From Deinococcus sp. (GTDB lineage Bacteria; Deinococcota; Deinococci; Deinococcales; Deinococcaceae), in the NCBI RefSeq assembly GCF_018260405.1, contig NZ_JAGLBG010000062.1:1-15635 (forward strand): DNA of 15,635 nucleotides. Direction: 5' to 3'. Positions within the stretch are counted from its first letter, which is position 1; each line of letters begins with the position of its first letter. Below, one piece after another: positions 14,370 to 15,635 of the stretch. The notes under the pieces were generated by a model. The model did no database searches. It was not told where the DNA came from and was given only the letters and a program-made list of their open reading frames with translations. The position numbers and the translations under genes were made by a program.

Positions 14370-15485
14370 TCAGGGGCCTTCGGTATAGACCCGGCTGGGA
14401 AAGTAATACTTTTCAAGCAGCAGCTTGATGAGCGCGGCGGTGGGCACCGACAGCAGCGCCCCCGGCAGACCCATAACCGCCACGCCGATCAGAATGGCGA
14501 GCAGCACCGTGACCGGGTGCAGGTCGGTGGTGCGCCCCAGGATCATGGGGCTGAGGAAGCTGCCTTCGAGCTGGTTAGCGATTACGAAGACCAGCACCAC
14601 CAGCAGCATCTTGAGGCCGCCGCCGGGCAGCGCAAGCAGCAGCGCGGGCGTCGCACCGATCACCGGTCCCAGATAAGGCACGATATTGAAGATGCCTGCC
14701 AGGAAACCGATGGCCGCCGCACTGGGAATGCCAATGACACTCAGGCCCAGCCACACCATCACGCCGATGGCGGCAGCGATCAGAATCTGGCCGCGCACAT
14801 AGCCGCCGACGGAGGTGCCGACCAGCGTGCCCAGCTCTAAGACACGTGGCTGCCAGGGGCGCGGAAAGGCGCGGAGCAGCGAAGAGTTGATGCGGGAGTA
14901 GTCGAGCATCAGATACACGCTCATCAGCAAAATGAGCACGATCTGCGCGATCACGCTGCCAATCGAGACGAGGCCGTTGAACAGGGTGCCGCCCGACTGT
15001 AGCGCGTCTCGCAGAATCGGGCCGATATTCTTGCCCAGGTTTTGCACGTAGGTCTGAAGACTTTCGTTGACCCTGATCTGAAGGTTCTCGGCCCCCGGTA
15101 CACCCCGGTCATCCAGCCAGCGGGCGACGCGCTCGGTGAAGTTGCCCAGGTTGCCGATCTGTTCAGGCAACTTGGAAAGCAGGTCCGCAAACTGAGAAGA
15201 CACCGTAACTATCAGCGCCCCCAGCATGGTAAACAGTCCCAGGAACAGCAGCACCACGAAAAAGGCCCCCAGACCACGCCTAATCTTGACCTTTTCAAGC
15301 CAGTTGAGCAGCGGGCTAGCGAGGTAGGCAATCAGGAAGGAGATGGTAAAGTCCACCACGACCTCGCTGACCACATTGAACAGGCGGTAGGCGAGATAAA
15401 AGCCCAGCAAAAAGATGATCAGCCGCACCCAGGGACTTTTCCAGGCGTACTGAAAGGCGTTAGCCCCCGAGCGGCTGGGCATCAT
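14370..15485 (-). CDS. AI-2E (YdiK/PerM) family membrane protein
   Basis: A 371-residue polytopic protein of the AI-2E transporter family. An N-terminal helix pair (about 22-60, ending FLIAYLASPLLNWLEK) and a third helix (72-97) precede a soluble segment (98-180, amphipathic, beginning SQFADLLSKLPEQIGNL). A C-terminal group of helices follows, with GGYVRGQILIAAAIGVMVWL (226-245), the conserved FNIVPYLGPVIGATPALLLA (262-281) and PMILGRTTDLHPVTVLL (313-329). Family members have been linked to quorum-signal, Na+/H+ or other export; the substrate here is unknown. The ATG at 15485 overlaps the stop of a leaderless 20-codon ORF as ATGA and has only a weak AGGGG upstream; a second ATG follows at once. 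The TTG at 15509 is less likely. Confidence 0.88.
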   Translation of the reverse strand: MMPSRSGANAFQYAWKSPWVRLIIFLLGFYLAYRLFNVVSEVVVDFTISFLIAYLASPLLNWLEKVKIRRGLGAFFVVLLFLGLFTMLGALIVTVSSQFADLLSKLPEQIGNLGNFTERVARWLDDRGVPGAENLQIRVNESLQTYVQNLGKNIGPILRDALQSGGTLFNGLVSIGSVIAQIVLILLMSVYLMLDYSRINSSLLRAFPRPWQPRVLELGTLVGTSVGGYVRGQILIAAAIGVMVWLGLSVIGIPSAAAIGFLAGIFNIVPYLGPVIGATPALLLALPGGGLKMLLVVLVFVIANQLEGSFLSPMILGRTTDLHPVTVLLAILIGVAVMGLPGALLSVPTAALIKLLLEKYYFPSRVYTEGP

Positions 15486-15544
15486 AAGACGCCCCTGACG
15501 ACCAGCCAACTGCTCAGCCGGGAAAGAAAACGGGGAAAATTCAT
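15482..15544 (-). CDS. Leaderless upstream small ORF coupled to the AI-2E-family gene (20 aa)
   Basis: The ATG at 15544-15542 lies exactly 7 nt after a consensus TATAAT (15557-15552) with an extended TG. Twenty codons (MNFPRFLSRLSSWLVV, then RGVL) end in TGA at 15484-15482, overlapping the transporter ATG as ATGA. The peptide is basic and hydrophobic. It is most likely a leader peptide coupling translation of the transporter; no family is recognised. Confidence 0.55.
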   Translation of the reverse strand: MNFPRFLSRLSSWLVVRGVL

Positions 15545-15551
15545 TATTTTC

Positions 15552-15557
15552 ATTATA
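15552..15557 (-). promoter_or_regulatory. Extended -10 box of the AI-2E-family transcription unit
   Basis: A perfect TATAAT preceded by TGT (extended -10), 7 nt before the small ORF's ATG. It is the strongest promoter element in the window; the surrounding 30 bp are AT-rich. Confidence 0.75.
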
Positions 15558-15613
15558 ACAGTAGTTCGGAACCTTTCAGGCTGCTTTAACGCCCAACCGC
15601 AGGAGTTCACGGA

Positions 15614-15635
15614 GTGACTCGCCCATTTCCATCAC
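15614..15635 (+). CDS. Possible 5' end of a gene running off the right edge
   Basis: A plus-strand GTG at 15614 has AGGAG (15601-15605) 8 nt upstream and reads MTRPFPS to the edge. It would be divergent from the AI-2E gene, with a TATAAC word at 15554-15559 overlapping the opposing -10. Only seven codons are visible, so no product can be named. Confidence 0.35.

Overview
The window is high-GC bacterial chromosome and most resembles the Deinococcus-Thermus phylum, probably Deinococcus. Three things support this. (1) A 258-residue 'small GidA'-type flavoprotein is present, a form I know from Thermus. (2) TrmB carries a long extra C-terminal domain. (3) Most genes lack a Shine-Dalgarno (SD) sequence and instead have a TANNNT -10 hexamer 6-8 nt (usually 7) before the start codon, the leaderless layout described for Deinococcus. 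The assignment is by inspection only; no database was searched.

Layout, left to right. 1-208: left edge, no convincing gene. 209-1042 (-): voltage-sensor-type K+ channel with a C-terminal zinc ribbon. 1146-2087 (-): RodZ-like cell-shape protein with PEGA and DUF4115 domains. 2223-2267: terminator. 2288-5176 (-): two abutting BPD_transp_2 permeases of a nucleoside-type (BmpA/Nup) ABC importer; its ATPase and binding protein are not here. 5343-6308 (+): aldo/keto reductase. 6308-6443: a 136-bp MITE with TA target duplication. 6638-7039 (+): AcpS. 7128-7284: an AT-rich 157-bp inverted-repeat element. 7348-8949 (+): MurJ lipid II flippase and its terminator. 9017-9904 (-): RluA-type pseudouridine synthase lacking the catalytic Asp. 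10030-11831 (+): small GidA-like flavoprotein overlapping TrmB. 11939-13225 (-): MurF. 13280-14152 (-): four-CBS-domain protein. 14168-14275: truncated second MITE copy. 14370-15485 (-): AI-2E-family membrane protein.

These are mainly housekeeping genes: envelope growth (RodZ, MurJ, MurF), lipid priming (AcpS), RNA modification (RluA-like, small GidA, TrmB) and transport (channel, ABC permeases, AI-2E family). No phage, CRISPR array, tRNA or rRNA was seen.

The most unusual signal is at expression level. Three genes without a leaderless promoter of their own (rodZ, the aldo/keto reductase and the AI-2E protein) are each preceded by a 20-34 codon open frame. Each small frame has the leaderless spacing (TACATT-7-ATG, TATGCT-6-ATG, TATAAT-7-ATG), and its stop codon overlaps the downstream start as GTGA or ATGA. 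This suggests leaderless leader peptides translationally coupled to the main gene. Two kinds of small non-autonomous element also sit in the intergenic regions; one supplies a stop codon and a terminator, the other copy may supply a promoter.
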